Positions 1 to 5,666 of a stretch of DNA of 7,137 nucleotides are shown here, piece by piece. Every line of letters starts with the position of its first letter. Position 1 is the stretch's first letter. Source of the DNA: Microbacterium sp. (GTDB lineage Bacteria; Actinomycetota; Actinomycetes; Actinomycetales; Microbacteriaceae); assembly GCA_003248845.1 (NCBI GenBank), contig QFPD01000103.1:1-7137 (forward strand), read 5' to 3'. The position numbers and the translations under genes were made by a program. Under the pieces are notes generated by a model, which searched no databases, was not told where the DNA came from, and worked only from the letters and a program-made list of their open reading frames with translations.

Positions 1-1416
1 GGCGAGGGCGGCCCATTCGGCGGGCTGGGGCAACCACGACGCCCCCGACGCATTGAACCCGTAGGCGGGCCCCGCGGCGGTCCACGGGAGCGGCACGCGG
101 CATCCGTCGCGTCCGTAGCGCTCGCCGTCCGTGCGGAACCACGTGGGGTCCTGCCGCACATCGTCCGGCAGCTCGATGACTTCGGGAAGGCCCAGCTCCT
201 CGCCCTGGTAGAGATAGGCGGAGCCGGGCAGCGCCAGCATGACGGCCGTCGCGGCGCGGGCGCGGCGCAGGCCGACTTCGGGGATCGGCTTGCCGGGCGA
301 GTCCGGCCCGATGCCGTGTCCCTGCGGATTCTCGGCCGTGAGGGCGAGGCGGGAGGCGTGGCGGACGACGTCGTGGTTCGACAGCACCCACGTCGCCGGA
401 GCACCCACGGCGGGGAAGGCGCGCAGCGACTCGGAGATCACCTCGCGGATCGCGGGGGCATCCCACTCGGTCATCAGGTAGGGGAAGTTGAACGCCTGGT
501 GCATCTCGTCGGAGCGCACCCACTCGGCGGTCCGGTCGACGGTCGGCAGCCAGGCCTCGGCGCAGAGCGCCCGATCGCCGTCGTACTCGGCGAGAACGCG
601 GTGCCAGTCGCGGTAGATCTCGTGCACGCCGTCCTGACCCCAGTACGTCGCCTCGTCGTGGCCGCCCATGCTGTCGCCGTCGACGGGGGGCAGGTGGTCG
701 GGCAGTCCGTCGGTCTTGACCAGGCCGTGCGCGACGTCGACGCGGAAGCCGTCGACGCCACGGTCGAGCCAGAAGCGCAGGATGCCGCGGAACTCCTCCT
801 GCACCTCGGGGTTCGCCCAGTCGAAGTCGGGCTGGCTGGAGTCGAACAGGTGCAGGTACCACTGGCCGGGCGTCCCGTCGGCGTTGGCGGTGCGGGTCCA
901 TGCCGGGCCGCCGAAGACCGATTCCCAGTTGTTCGGCGGCTCGTCGCCCGCGGGACCGCGTCCGTCGCGGAAGAGGTAGCGGGCGCGCGCGGCGCTGCCG
1001 GGCTCGGCGGCGAGGGCCTCCTGGAACCACACGTGCTGGTCGGAGGAGTGGTTCGGCACGAGATCGACGATCACGCGGATGCCGCGTTCGTGCGCCGCGT
1101 CGAGCATCTCATCGAAGTCGGCGAGGGTGCCGAACAGGGGGTCGACGTCGCGGTAGTCGGCGACATCGTAGCCCGCGTCGTGCTGCGGCGAACGGTAGAA
1201 GGGGCTCAGCCACACGGCATCCACGCCCAGCGACCGCAGGTCGTCGAGGTGGGCCGTGACGCCGGCGAGGTCGCCGATGCCGTCGCCGGACGCGTCGGCG
1301 AACGAGCGCGGGTAGATCTGGTAGATGACGGCGGTGCGCCACCATTCGGCACCGGGGCGGTTCTCGCCGATGGGGGCGAGCGAGGTCGGGAGGGAAGAGG
1401 TCTGCTGCGACGTCAT
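1..1416 (-). CDS. GH13 alpha-glucosidase / oligo-1,6-glucosidase, C-terminus cut off by window edge
   Basis: This is a cytoplasmic-type glycoside hydrolase family 13 enzyme that would release glucose from maltose, maltodextrins or isomaltose-type oligosaccharides. The visible 472 residues start MTSQQTSSLP, have no signal peptide and contain the complete catalytic barrel. Conserved region I is VDLVPNH at about 117-123. Region II is GFRVDVAHG at 223-231, giving nucleophile D227. The acid/base is E287 in CAEAW, and region IV is SNHD at 346-349 with D349. AYLYQGEELGLPE lies near 400. Family members are about 550-600 residues long, so roughly 100 residues (mostly the C-terminal beta domain) are missing. 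The residue after the nucleophile is Val, which in yeast and Bacillus enzymes leans toward alpha-1,6 activity, but the VAHGL context also fits actinobacterial alpha-1,4-glucosidases, so linkage preference is open. The ATG at 1416 has no Shine-Dalgarno and lies 6 nt after a -10-like box. A LacI-type palindrome just upstream suggests sugar-responsive repression. Confidence 0.95.
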   Translation of the reverse strand, partial: MTSQQTSSLPTSLAPIGENRPGAEWWRTAVIYQIYPRSFADASGDGIGDLAGVTAHLDDLRSLGVDAVWLSPFYRSPQHDAGYDVADYRDVDPLFGTLADFDEMLDAAHERGIRVIVDLVPNHSSDQHVWFQEALAAEPGSAARARYLFRDGRGPAGDEPPNNWESVFGGPAWTRTANADGTPGQWYLHLFDSSQPDFDWANPEVQEEFRGILRFWLDRGVDGFRVDVAHGLVKTDGLPDHLPPVDGDSMGGHDEATYWGQDGVHEIYRDWHRVLAEYDGDRALCAEAWLPTVDRTAEWVRSDEMHQAFNFPYLMTEWDAPAIREVISESLRAFPAVGAPATWVLSNHDVVRHASRLALTAENPQGHGIGPDSPGKPIPEVGLRRARAATAVMLALPGSAYLYQGEELGLPEVIELPDDVRQDPTWFRTDGERYGRDGCRVPLPWTAAGPAYGFNASGASWLPQPAEWAALA

Positions 1417-1422
1417 AAGAAG

Positions 1423-1428
1423 AGTGTA
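1423..1428 (-). promoter_or_regulatory. -10 box of the alpha-glucosidase promoter (leaderless)
   Basis: Read on the minus strand this is TACACT, followed by six bases and then the ATG at 1416. Transcription starting about 7 nt downstream would begin at the start codon itself, so the mRNA would be leaderless. No purine-rich ribosome binding site is present to contradict this. A -35 match is weak (TTCCCT at 1447-1452, 18-bp spacer). The box overlaps the left end of the palindromic operator by 3 bp. Confidence 0.5.
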
Positions 1429-1437
1429 AGCGCTTAC
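1426..1437. promoter_or_regulatory. LacI/GalR-family operator, perfect 12-bp palindrome
   Basis: GTAAGCGCTTAC is a perfect palindrome with a central CG, the typical architecture of LacI/GalR-family operators. It lies 9 bp upstream of the alpha-glucosidase start and about 30 bp upstream of apt. It overlaps the glucosidase -10 box and occupies the -35 zone of the apt promoter. A second inverted repeat, CGCTT-4-AAGCG at 1431-1444, shares its right half, so a third half-site is possible. The regulator is not in the window; a maltose- or glucoside-responsive LacI repressor is an inference from the target gene. Confidence 0.75.
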
Positions 1438-1461
1438 GCAAGCGGAAGGGAAGCGTACGCT
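1434..1461 (+). promoter_or_regulatory. apt promoter (leaderless)
   Basis: A -10-like TACGCT at 1456-1461 is followed by six bases and the GTG start of apt at 1468. The only candidate -35, TTACGC at 1434-1439 with a 16-bp spacer, is a poor match and falls inside the palindromic operator. The nearest purine-rich stretch, GGAAGGGA at 1444-1451, is about 16 nt from the GTG and too distant to act as a ribosome binding site. A leaderless transcript is therefore the simplest reading. Confidence 0.5.
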
Positions 1462-1467
1462 GGTCCG

Positions 1468-1986
1468 GTGACCACCGAGGCCCTCGCCCGCGCCGAATCG
1501 CTCATCGCGACGATCCCGGACTTCCCCGAACCCGGCATCCTCTTCCGCGACATCTCGCCGCTCCTGGCGGATGCCGCCGCGATGCGCGCCGTCGTGGATG
1601 CCGTCATCAGCCCCTTCGCCGACGAGTTCGACGTCGTCGCGGGCGTCGAGGCCCGGGGATTCCTCCTCGCCGGCGCCGTGGCCGTCGCCGCGGGCGTCGG
1701 CATGGCTCCGATCCGCAAGGCGGGCAAGCTCCCGCGTCCCGCGGCATCCGTCGACTACGCGCTCGAATACGGGACCGCGTCGATCGAGATGAGCGGCGAC
1801 CTCGCGCCCGGCACGCGCGTGCTGCTCGTCGACGACATCCTCGCGACGGGAGGCACCCTGCGCGCAGGCCAGCAGCTGCTCGGCGCGCTCGGCCTCGTGC
1901 TGGCCGGCACCGCCGTGATCATGGAGCTCGACGGGCTCGGCGGTCAGGCCGCGTGCGGGCCCGTGCACGCCGCGTTCCGGGTCTAG
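1468..1986 (+). CDS. apt: adenine phosphoribosyltransferase
   Basis: This cytosolic purine-salvage enzyme converts adenine and PRPP to AMP and pyrophosphate. The 172-residue product matches the usual 170-185 length. It has the family N-terminus IPDFPEPGILFRDISPLL at about 14-31, the GVEARGFLLAGAVA segment, the KAGKLPR flexible-loop region, ALEYGT, and the type I phosphoribosyltransferase PRPP-binding motif VLLVDDILATGGT at about 119-131. The reading frame stays open far upstream (to about 316), but that part is antisense to the glucosidase. Homology begins at VTTEALARAESLIATIPDFP, so GTG 1468 is chosen, supported by the -10 box six bases upstream. It is divergent from the glucosidase across a 51-bp region with one LacI-type operator. 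The next gene begins 45 bp downstream with its own promoter. Confidence 0.96.
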   Translation: MTTEALARAESLIATIPDFPEPGILFRDISPLLADAAAMRAVVDAVISPFADEFDVVAGVEARGFLLAGAVAVAAGVGMAPIRKAGKLPRPAASVDYALEYGTASIEMSGDLAPGTRVLLVDDILATGGTLRAGQQLLGALGLVLAGTAVIMELDGLGGQAACGPVHAAFRV

Positions 1987-1989
1987 GTC

Positions 1990-2026
1990 TGGGATAATCG
2001 GGGTCGAGCGATCTCCGACAGAAGGG
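1990..2026 (+). promoter_or_regulatory. promoter and ribosome binding site for the ParA-like gene
   Basis: Just after the apt stop, TG at 1990-1991 plus GATAAT at 1993-1998 forms an extended -10 element, and this is the best -10 match in the window. No good -35 is seen, as is common with extended -10 promoters. GAAGGG at 2021-2026 is a Shine-Dalgarno five bases before the GTG at 2032, so this gene, unlike apt, should have a leadered transcript with a short 5' UTR of about 25-30 nt. Confidence 0.55.
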
Positions 2027-2031
2027 CTCCC

Positions 2032-3366
2032 GTGAGCACTGCGACCTCCGAACCGACCGTGATGCTGGCGTCGAGGACGCTCGCGCACATCCATCTCGAA
2101 GGTCAGGTCGACGAGGTGTTCGCCTCGACCGAGGACGCCCTGCGGGCGCGCATCGTCGAGGCCATCCGGCAGATGGCCGCGTCGGCCGGTGAGCCCGTGA
2201 CGGCGATCGTCGTCGACGGCGACGTGCGCTGGCCACTCATCGTCCACCCCGACGGCACCTTCATCGAGGCCACCGCCCTCGCCGAGACCGCCGACGGTGA
2301 GCCCGCCTCCGCACCAGCGCCCGTGCCGCAGGATGCCGCGGGTGCCCCCGCGCCGGCGGCCGCCCCCACTCCGGTGCTGCGCAGCGACCTCGCGCGACGC
2401 GAGAGCGCGCAGCGCGACCCGATCGCGCGCGCCGCCCCGACCGTCGAGGACCTTCTGAACTCGCGCGCCGACCGTGCGAAGCCGCGCGCGACCGAGGGCT
2501 GGCAGGGTGCGATCCGCCGCGCGACGGGTGGGGCGATCTCGCCGCGCCCCGGCAAGGCCGAGCAGTCCCGACTCGACCGCGAGCGCACGGTGCAGCGCCG
2601 CCTCGACGGCCCGCGCACGATCGTGATCCTCAACCCCAAGGGCGGTGCGCACAAGACCACCTCGACGCTCCTGCTCGCCGCGACGTTCGGCACGCAGCGC
2701 GGAGGCGCGACCCTCGCCTGGGACAACAACGAGACCCGCGGCACGCTCGGCTGGCGTGCGCAGAACGCCCCGCACCACCGCACCGCGGTCGACCTGCTCG
2801 AGCACCTCGACTCGTTCGCCGAGCCCAGCCAGGCGAGCCTCGCCGCGCTCGACACCTACGTGCGCACGCAGGTCGACGCGCGCTTCGACGTGCTGGCGTC
2901 CGACGAGGATGCCGCGGCGTCGTCCACGATCGACGCCGCCGCCTTCGACCGGCTGCACGGCGTGCTCTCGCGGTACTACCGTCTGCTCATCGTCGACACC
3001 GGCAACAACATGCGCGCCTCGAACTGGGTCGCCGCGGTCGCCGCGGCCGACCAGCTCGTGATCGTCTCGACCGTCCGTGAAGACACGGCGGCCTCCGCTG
3101 CGTGGCTGCTCGACGGGCTGCGCGAGAAGGGCTTCGACCACAAGATCGACGAGGCCGTGACGATCCTCGCCGCGCCCTCGGCCAAGCCCGACCGCAAGCT
3201 CGCGGAGCGGCTCGAGCGCCACTTCGCTCAGGTCACCGGTGACGTCGTGCACGTGCCGTTCGACGCCGCGCTCGTCGACGGCGGCCCGATCGACTTCGAC
3301 GCGCTGTCACCCGAGACGCGCGACGCGTGGCTGTCGGTCGCGGCATCCATCGCGCAACGCCTCTGA
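2032..3366 (+). CDS. ParA/MinD-like P-loop ATPase with N-terminal extension
   Basis: This 444-residue protein has three parts. Residues 1-85 form a small folded domain I do not recognise (begins around LASRTLAHIHLEG). Residues 86-116 are a Pro/Ala-rich linker, followed by a basic stretch at about 117-192. A MinD/ParA-type ATPase domain starts near 195. The Walker A is KGGAHKT at 203-209: the signature lysine K203 and P-loop lysine K208 are kept, but the usual GVGK reads GAHK. WDNNETRG at 230-237 sits where ParA proteins have their DxD/PQ A' motif, and LLIVDTGNN at 318-326 is the Walker B region with D322. No ParB partner is adjacent and no parS-like site was seen, so it is unlikely to be the chromosomal ParA. 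Related proteins occur in actinobacteria, some near type VII secretion genes, but no such genes are visible here. Function unknown; positioning or ATP-switch roles are inference. Confidence 0.88.
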   Translation: MSTATSEPTVMLASRTLAHIHLEGQVDEVFASTEDALRARIVEAIRQMAASAGEPVTAIVVDGDVRWPLIVHPDGTFIEATALAETADGEPASAPAPVPQDAAGAPAPAAAPTPVLRSDLARRESAQRDPIARAAPTVEDLLNSRADRAKPRATEGWQGAIRRATGGAISPRPGKAEQSRLDRERTVQRRLDGPRTIVILNPKGGAHKTTSTLLLAATFGTQRGGATLAWDNNETRGTLGWRAQNAPHHRTAVDLLEHLDSFAEPSQASLAALDTYVRTQVDARFDVLASDEDAAASSTIDAAAFDRLHGVLSRYYRLLIVDTGNNMRASNWVAAVAAADQLVIVSTVREDTAASAAWLLDGLREKGFDHKIDEAVTILAAPSAKPDRKLAERLERHFAQVTGDVVHVPFDAALVDGGPIDFDALSPETRDAWLSVAASIAQRL

Positions 3367-3370
3367 CCCG

Positions 3371-3421
3371 TCGCGGCTCGGAGCGTGCCGCGGCTCAGAA
3401 GGTACCGTGGCTCAGATCACG
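3371..3421. repeat. three degenerate 17-bp tandem repeat units
   Basis: Three units begin at 3371, 3388 and 3405 at an exact 17-bp period. Their first 11 bases are TCGCGGCTCGG, CCGCGGCTCAG and CCGTGGCTCAG. Units 2 and 3 agree at 11 of their first 12 bases, and units 1 and 2 at about 12 of 17. The array fills the gap between two convergent genes, and the last unit includes the stop codon and final codons of hpxO. It could be slippage-derived spacer or part of a termination region. Confidence 0.6.
3387..3411. terminator. possible terminator hairpin between convergent genes
   Basis: GCCGCGG at 3387-3393 can pair with CCGTGGC at 3405-3411, giving a 7-bp stem on the plus-strand RNA with one G-U pair and an 11-nt loop. 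No T-tract follows on either strand, so it is not a classical intrinsic terminator. The position, 21 bp after the ATPase stop and abutting the hpxO stop, is where transcription from both directions should end. Its arms are also the repeat units, so the pairing could be a by-product of the repeats. Confidence 0.3.
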
Positions 3422-4599
3422 CCCGCGCCGAGGTTGACGGGGCTGCCTTCGATGTTGCCGACGATGCCGCGGATGATGCCGACCCCGTCCGCGCCGCGGA
3501 GGCTCTCGTACCAGGCATCCGTCGCGGCCCTGTCGTAGGCGTGGGTCTCCTCGCCGCGTTTGCGTGCTCGCAGCACGAGCTCTCCCGCGCGTTCCACCCG
3601 GATCGCCTCGTATCGGCGGAGCGTGTCTTCGATGCCGACGGTGTTGGTGGCGAACGCGATGCCGAGCGCGAATGCGTCCTCGAGGGCTGAGCAGGCGCCC
3701 TGGCCGATGTCGGGGGCGGTGTTGTGGGCGGCGTCTCCGAGGATCGCGACGCGACCCTTCGCCCAGGTGGAGAACGGAGTGATGTCCCAGATCTCGACCC
3801 GGTTGAGCGATACGGCCGGGTCGATCGCGCCGATCAGCGCCTGGACTCCGGGCGCCCAACCGGCGAAGGCCTGCTGCAGCGGCGCGGTGCCGTGGGCGGG
3901 ATCGTACGGGATGCCGTCCGGCTGCGGGACGTCGAACCAGAAGTAGAAGCGGTCGCCGGCGACGGGCATGACCGCGGCGCGCTTGCCGTCGCCGACGTAG
4001 GTGGTCCAGGCATCCGCCGCGCCGATCGCGGGGTTCACGGGCACGAGGCCGTTGAAGTTGGTGTACCCCGAGTACTCGCGCACGATTTCGGGCGCGCCTT
4101 CGGGCTGGACGTAGGCGCGCGTCAGCGAGCGCGCGCCGTCGGCGCCGATGACCATGTCGGCCGTGTCGGTCTCGCCGTCGGCGAACGTGACGGTGACGGA
4201 TGCCCCGTCATCGGCGATCGCGACGACCTGCCGGCCGAGGTGGATGTCATCCTCCCCGAACGTGCGCATGAGGAGCGCCTGCAGGTCGGCGCGCGCGACC
4301 GGGTACGGCTTCTGGCCGGTCTGGGCGGTGACCGGATCGAGCGAGAAGTCGCACAGGACTTCGCCGGTGATCCCGTCGCGGTAGGCCATCGTCGCCATGT
4401 CCCCGCCGAGGGCGGCGACCTCGTCGCGCAGGCCGAGCCAGTTGAGCACCTTGACGCCGTTCGACCACAGCGACAGCGCGGCGCCCACGGGCTTGTTCTC
4501 GCGCATCCGGTCGTAGATGACGACGTCGTGGCCGAGCCGGCGCAGCGCGATCCCCGCGCTCGTCCCGCCGATGCCGGCGCCGATGATGATGACCTTCAT
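3412..4599 (-). CDS. hpxO: FAD-dependent urate hydroxylase (HpxO type)
   Basis: This NAD(P)H-dependent flavoprotein monooxygenase would oxidise urate to 5-hydroxyisourate, the first ring-committing step of urate breakdown. The 395-residue product has a Rossmann FAD motif GAGIGG at 7-12 directly at the N-terminus, the second FAD/NAD contact region GADGARS at 152-158, and GDAAHNTAPDIGQG at 288-301, the third FAD motif. From memory it follows Klebsiella HpxO closely along its length: PVGAALSLWSNGVK, AYRD, WTTYVGDGKR, RFYFWFDVP and LVLRARKR. R207 (in GDGKR) and Y219 (in RFYF) appear to match the Arg and Tyr used by that enzyme for urate. It lies 74 bp downstream of uraH on the same strand, whose product is the next enzyme needed. 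The ATG at 4599 starts the FAD motif and lacks a Shine-Dalgarno. Another FAD-dependent aromatic hydroxylase is the alternative, but context argues against it. Confidence 0.91.
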   Translation of the reverse strand: MKVIIIGAGIGGTSAGIALRRLGHDVVIYDRMRENKPVGAALSLWSNGVKVLNWLGLRDEVAALGGDMATMAYRDGITGEVLCDFSLDPVTAQTGQKPYPVARADLQALLMRTFGEDDIHLGRQVVAIADDGASVTVTFADGETDTADMVIGADGARSLTRAYVQPEGAPEIVREYSGYTNFNGLVPVNPAIGAADAWTTYVGDGKRAAVMPVAGDRFYFWFDVPQPDGIPYDPAHGTAPLQQAFAGWAPGVQALIGAIDPAVSLNRVEIWDITPFSTWAKGRVAILGDAAHNTAPDIGQGACSALEDAFALGIAFATNTVGIEDTLRRYEAIRVERAGELVLRARKRGEETHAYDRAATDAWYESLRGADGVGIIRGIVGNIEGSPVNLGAGVI

Positions 4600-4605
4600 G
4601 TCGGC

Positions 4606-4611
4606 ACGCTA
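4606..4611 (-). promoter_or_regulatory. possible -10 box for a leaderless hpxO transcript
   Basis: On the minus strand TAGCGT is followed by exactly six bases and the hpxO ATG at 4599, the same geometry as at apt, the glucosidase and uraD. No Shine-Dalgarno precedes hpxO, in contrast to uraH, which has a good one. No convincing -35 is present. If real, hpxO can be transcribed separately from uraD-uraH. The rest of the 74-bp gap (4600-4673) holds no recognisable hairpin or ORF. Confidence 0.4.
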
Positions 4612-4673
4612 GGGCGAGCGTGTCACGCGCGCGTTTCTCGTCGGATGCCGAGGTGTTACGAGCCGTCCGCGCG

Positions 4674-4994
4674 TCAGCTGCCGCGGTAGGTGGAGTAGCC
4701 GAACGGGCTCAGCAGGAGCGGAACGTGATAGTGCGGACGCACGCCGACCGTGAAGGCGACCGTGACGCTCGGGTAGAACGTGGCGACTCCTCGTGCGGCG
4801 AAGTAATCGCCGGTCGCGAACGTCAGCGTGTGCGTGCCGGGTTCGAGGGTGTCGGGACCGAGGGCGAGGCGGCCGTCCTCGTCGGTCCGGCCGGAGGCGA
4901 TCACCGAGCCCGCGCCGTCGTGGAGCGTCACCTCGACTCCGGATGCCGGGGTGCCGGCCGTGGCATCCAGGATGTGCGTCGTCAGGTGGCTCAT
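4674..4994 (-). CDS. uraH: 5-hydroxyisourate hydrolase (transthyretin-like)
   Basis: This enzyme hydrolyses 5-hydroxyisourate, the HpxO product, to OHCU. The 106-residue protein is a single transthyretin-like domain of the usual bacterial length (about 105-120) with no targeting sequence. It opens MSHLTTHILDATAG with the catalytic-type His at 7, has TDEDGR with the active-site Arg at 42, and RPHYHVPLLLSPFGYSTYRGS at the end. The latter gives the active-site His (H90 in HYH) and the C-terminal YRGS tetrapeptide that distinguishes HIU hydrolases from true transthyretins. All signature residues are present. The start overlaps the uraD stop by 4 bp (ATGA), and a strong Shine-Dalgarno, GGAAGGGA on the minus strand at 5002-5009, lies 7 nt upstream within uraD. 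Translational coupling with uraD is therefore likely. Confidence 0.97.
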   Translation of the reverse strand: MSHLTTHILDATAGTPASGVEVTLHDGAGSVIASGRTDEDGRLALGPDTLEPGTHTLTFATGDYFAARGVATFYPSVTVAFTVGVRPHYHVPLLLSPFGYSTYRGS

Positions 4995-5512
4995 GCGATC
5001 GTCCCTTCCAGGCGCAGCAGGGCGATCTGACGCAGCTGATCGAGTGCCTCTGCGGCCTCCGCCTCGTCGTCGTTGCCGAGGCGGCGAGTGAGCTCGGCGA
5101 GCATCTCCTCGGGGCTGCGTCCGGCGGCGCGGATGAGGAACACCCGTCCGAAGCGCTCTTCGTACGCGGCGTTGCCGGCGGCGATCGCCTCGGTGGTGCC
5201 GTCCGACGCGGTCGACATCGACGCCTGCTCGCGGGTGCTCGCCGCCGCCTCGGCATCGGTGCCGCTCGGCTTCTGGCCGATGCGCGGATGGTGCGCGAGC
5301 GCCGCATCCAGGTCGGCGGGCGTCCACGCGCGGGCGAGCGTGTCGGCGCGCGCCGCGAGCGCGTCGACAGTGTCGTACGGCCGACCCGCGACGACGGCGT
5401 CCACCCACCCGGGGATCGCCGCCCAGACGGCGACGACTTCCGCGGCGGCGTCGGGTTCGAGCGCGTTGAAGACGCGGAGGGTGACGGGATCGAGGGCGGA
5501 TGCGCGGCTCAT
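4991..5512 (-). CDS. uraD: OHCU decarboxylase
   Basis: This enzyme decarboxylates 2-oxo-4-hydroxy-4-carboxy-5-ureidoimidazoline to (S)-allantoin, fixing the stereochemistry that would otherwise be lost by slow spontaneous decay. The 173-residue, mostly helical protein is of normal family length. Signature elements are HPRIG at 75-79 with the catalytic His75, STREQ at 92-96 with the Ser and Glu that line the substrate site, FGRVFLIRAAGRSPEEML at about 121-138, and the C-terminal LRQIALLRLEG with an Arg at 161. It is the first gene of the minus-strand run uraD-uraH-hpxO, opposite to the order of the pathway. The chosen ATG at 5512 leads into the family N-terminus (near FNALEPDAAAEVV). It has no Shine-Dalgarno but a TACGAT box six bases upstream, so it is probably translated from a leaderless mRNA. 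Confidence 0.96.
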   Translation of the reverse strand: MSRASALDPVTLRVFNALEPDAAAEVVAVWAAIPGWVDAVVAGRPYDTVDALAARADTLARAWTPADLDAALAHHPRIGQKPSGTDAEAAASTREQASMSTASDGTTEAIAAGNAAYEERFGRVFLIRAAGRSPEEMLAELTRRLGNDDEAEAAEALDQLRQIALLRLEGTIA

Positions 5513-5518
5513 GCCGAG

Positions 5519-5524
5519 ATCGTA
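5519..5524 (-). promoter_or_regulatory. -10 box of the uraD-uraH promoter (leaderless)
   Basis: TACGAT on the minus strand is a good -10 element followed by six bases and the uraD ATG at 5512. The first transcribed base would be the A of the start codon. No -35 of quality is seen 16-19 bp upstream, where the sequence is very GC-rich, which suggests dependence on an activator or simply weak -35 use as in many actinobacteria. Confidence 0.5.
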
Positions 5525-5605
5525 GCCGCGGTGCGGCGGGTCGCGAGGACCGGGCGGATGGGCGCGCGCACCGTTCCCGCGAGAGCACGCGACCCCGCCG
5601 GCGCG

Positions 5606-5627
5606 GAAACACGGGCGAAACGCCCGC
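5606..5627. promoter_or_regulatory. candidate operator: inverted repeat nested in a direct repeat
   Basis: CGGGCG-AAA-CGCCCG at 5612-5626 is a perfect 6-bp inverted repeat. It also sits in an 11-bp direct repeat, GAAACACGGGC at 5606-5616 and GAAACGCCCGC at 5617-5627, about one helical turn apart. The element ends 4 bp before the allB -10 candidate, that is, between the -35 and -10 zones, a classical repressor position. A purine/ureide regulator (GntR, IclR or PucR type) is conceivable. No regulator gene is in the window. The remainder of the 154-bp divergent region (5513-5666) holds the two promoters and nothing else recognised. Confidence 0.4.
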
Positions 5628-5631
5628 TCGG

Positions 5632-5658
5632 TACCCTCCGACGAAGACGCGAGAGAGG
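5632..5658 (+). promoter_or_regulatory. allB -10 candidate and ribosome binding site
   Basis: TACCCT at 5632-5637 is the best -10 candidate on the plus strand, giving a start near 5644 and a leader of about 23 nt. AGAGAGG at 5652-5658 is a purine-rich Shine-Dalgarno 8 nt before the ATG at 5667. That spacing favours 5667 over the in-frame ATG at 5673, which would be 14 nt away. No good -35 is seen. Confidence 0.45.
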
Positions 5659-5666
5659 CGGCCGGC

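Noticed and set aside
316..1467. Long in-frame upstream extension of apt
   Set aside because: It is entirely antisense to a GH13 gene with all catalytic motifs, and apt homology begins at the GTG 1468. The open frame is a GC-skew artefact.
2103..2855. Minus-strand open frame of 250 codons opposite the ATPase
   Set aside because: It is Ser/Arg/Ala-rich with no motif, and the plus strand carries an intact P-loop protein with a promoter and Shine-Dalgarno.
2032..3366. Chromosome-partition parA with an adjacent parS/parB system
   Set aside because: No parB follows, no TGTTTCACGTGAAACA-like site was seen, and the motifs and N-terminal extension differ from chromosomal ParA.
4606..4626. GTGACA (minus strand, 4621-4626) as the -35 of an hpxO promoter
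   Set aside because: It is only 9 bp from the TAGCGT box, far shorter than the usual 16-19 bp spacer.
3724..4689. Long plus-strand open frame opposite hpxO
   Set aside because: Its composition is low-complexity Val/Gly/Arg/Asp, typical of the antisense frame of GC-rich genes, and the minus strand encodes a complete flavoprotein.
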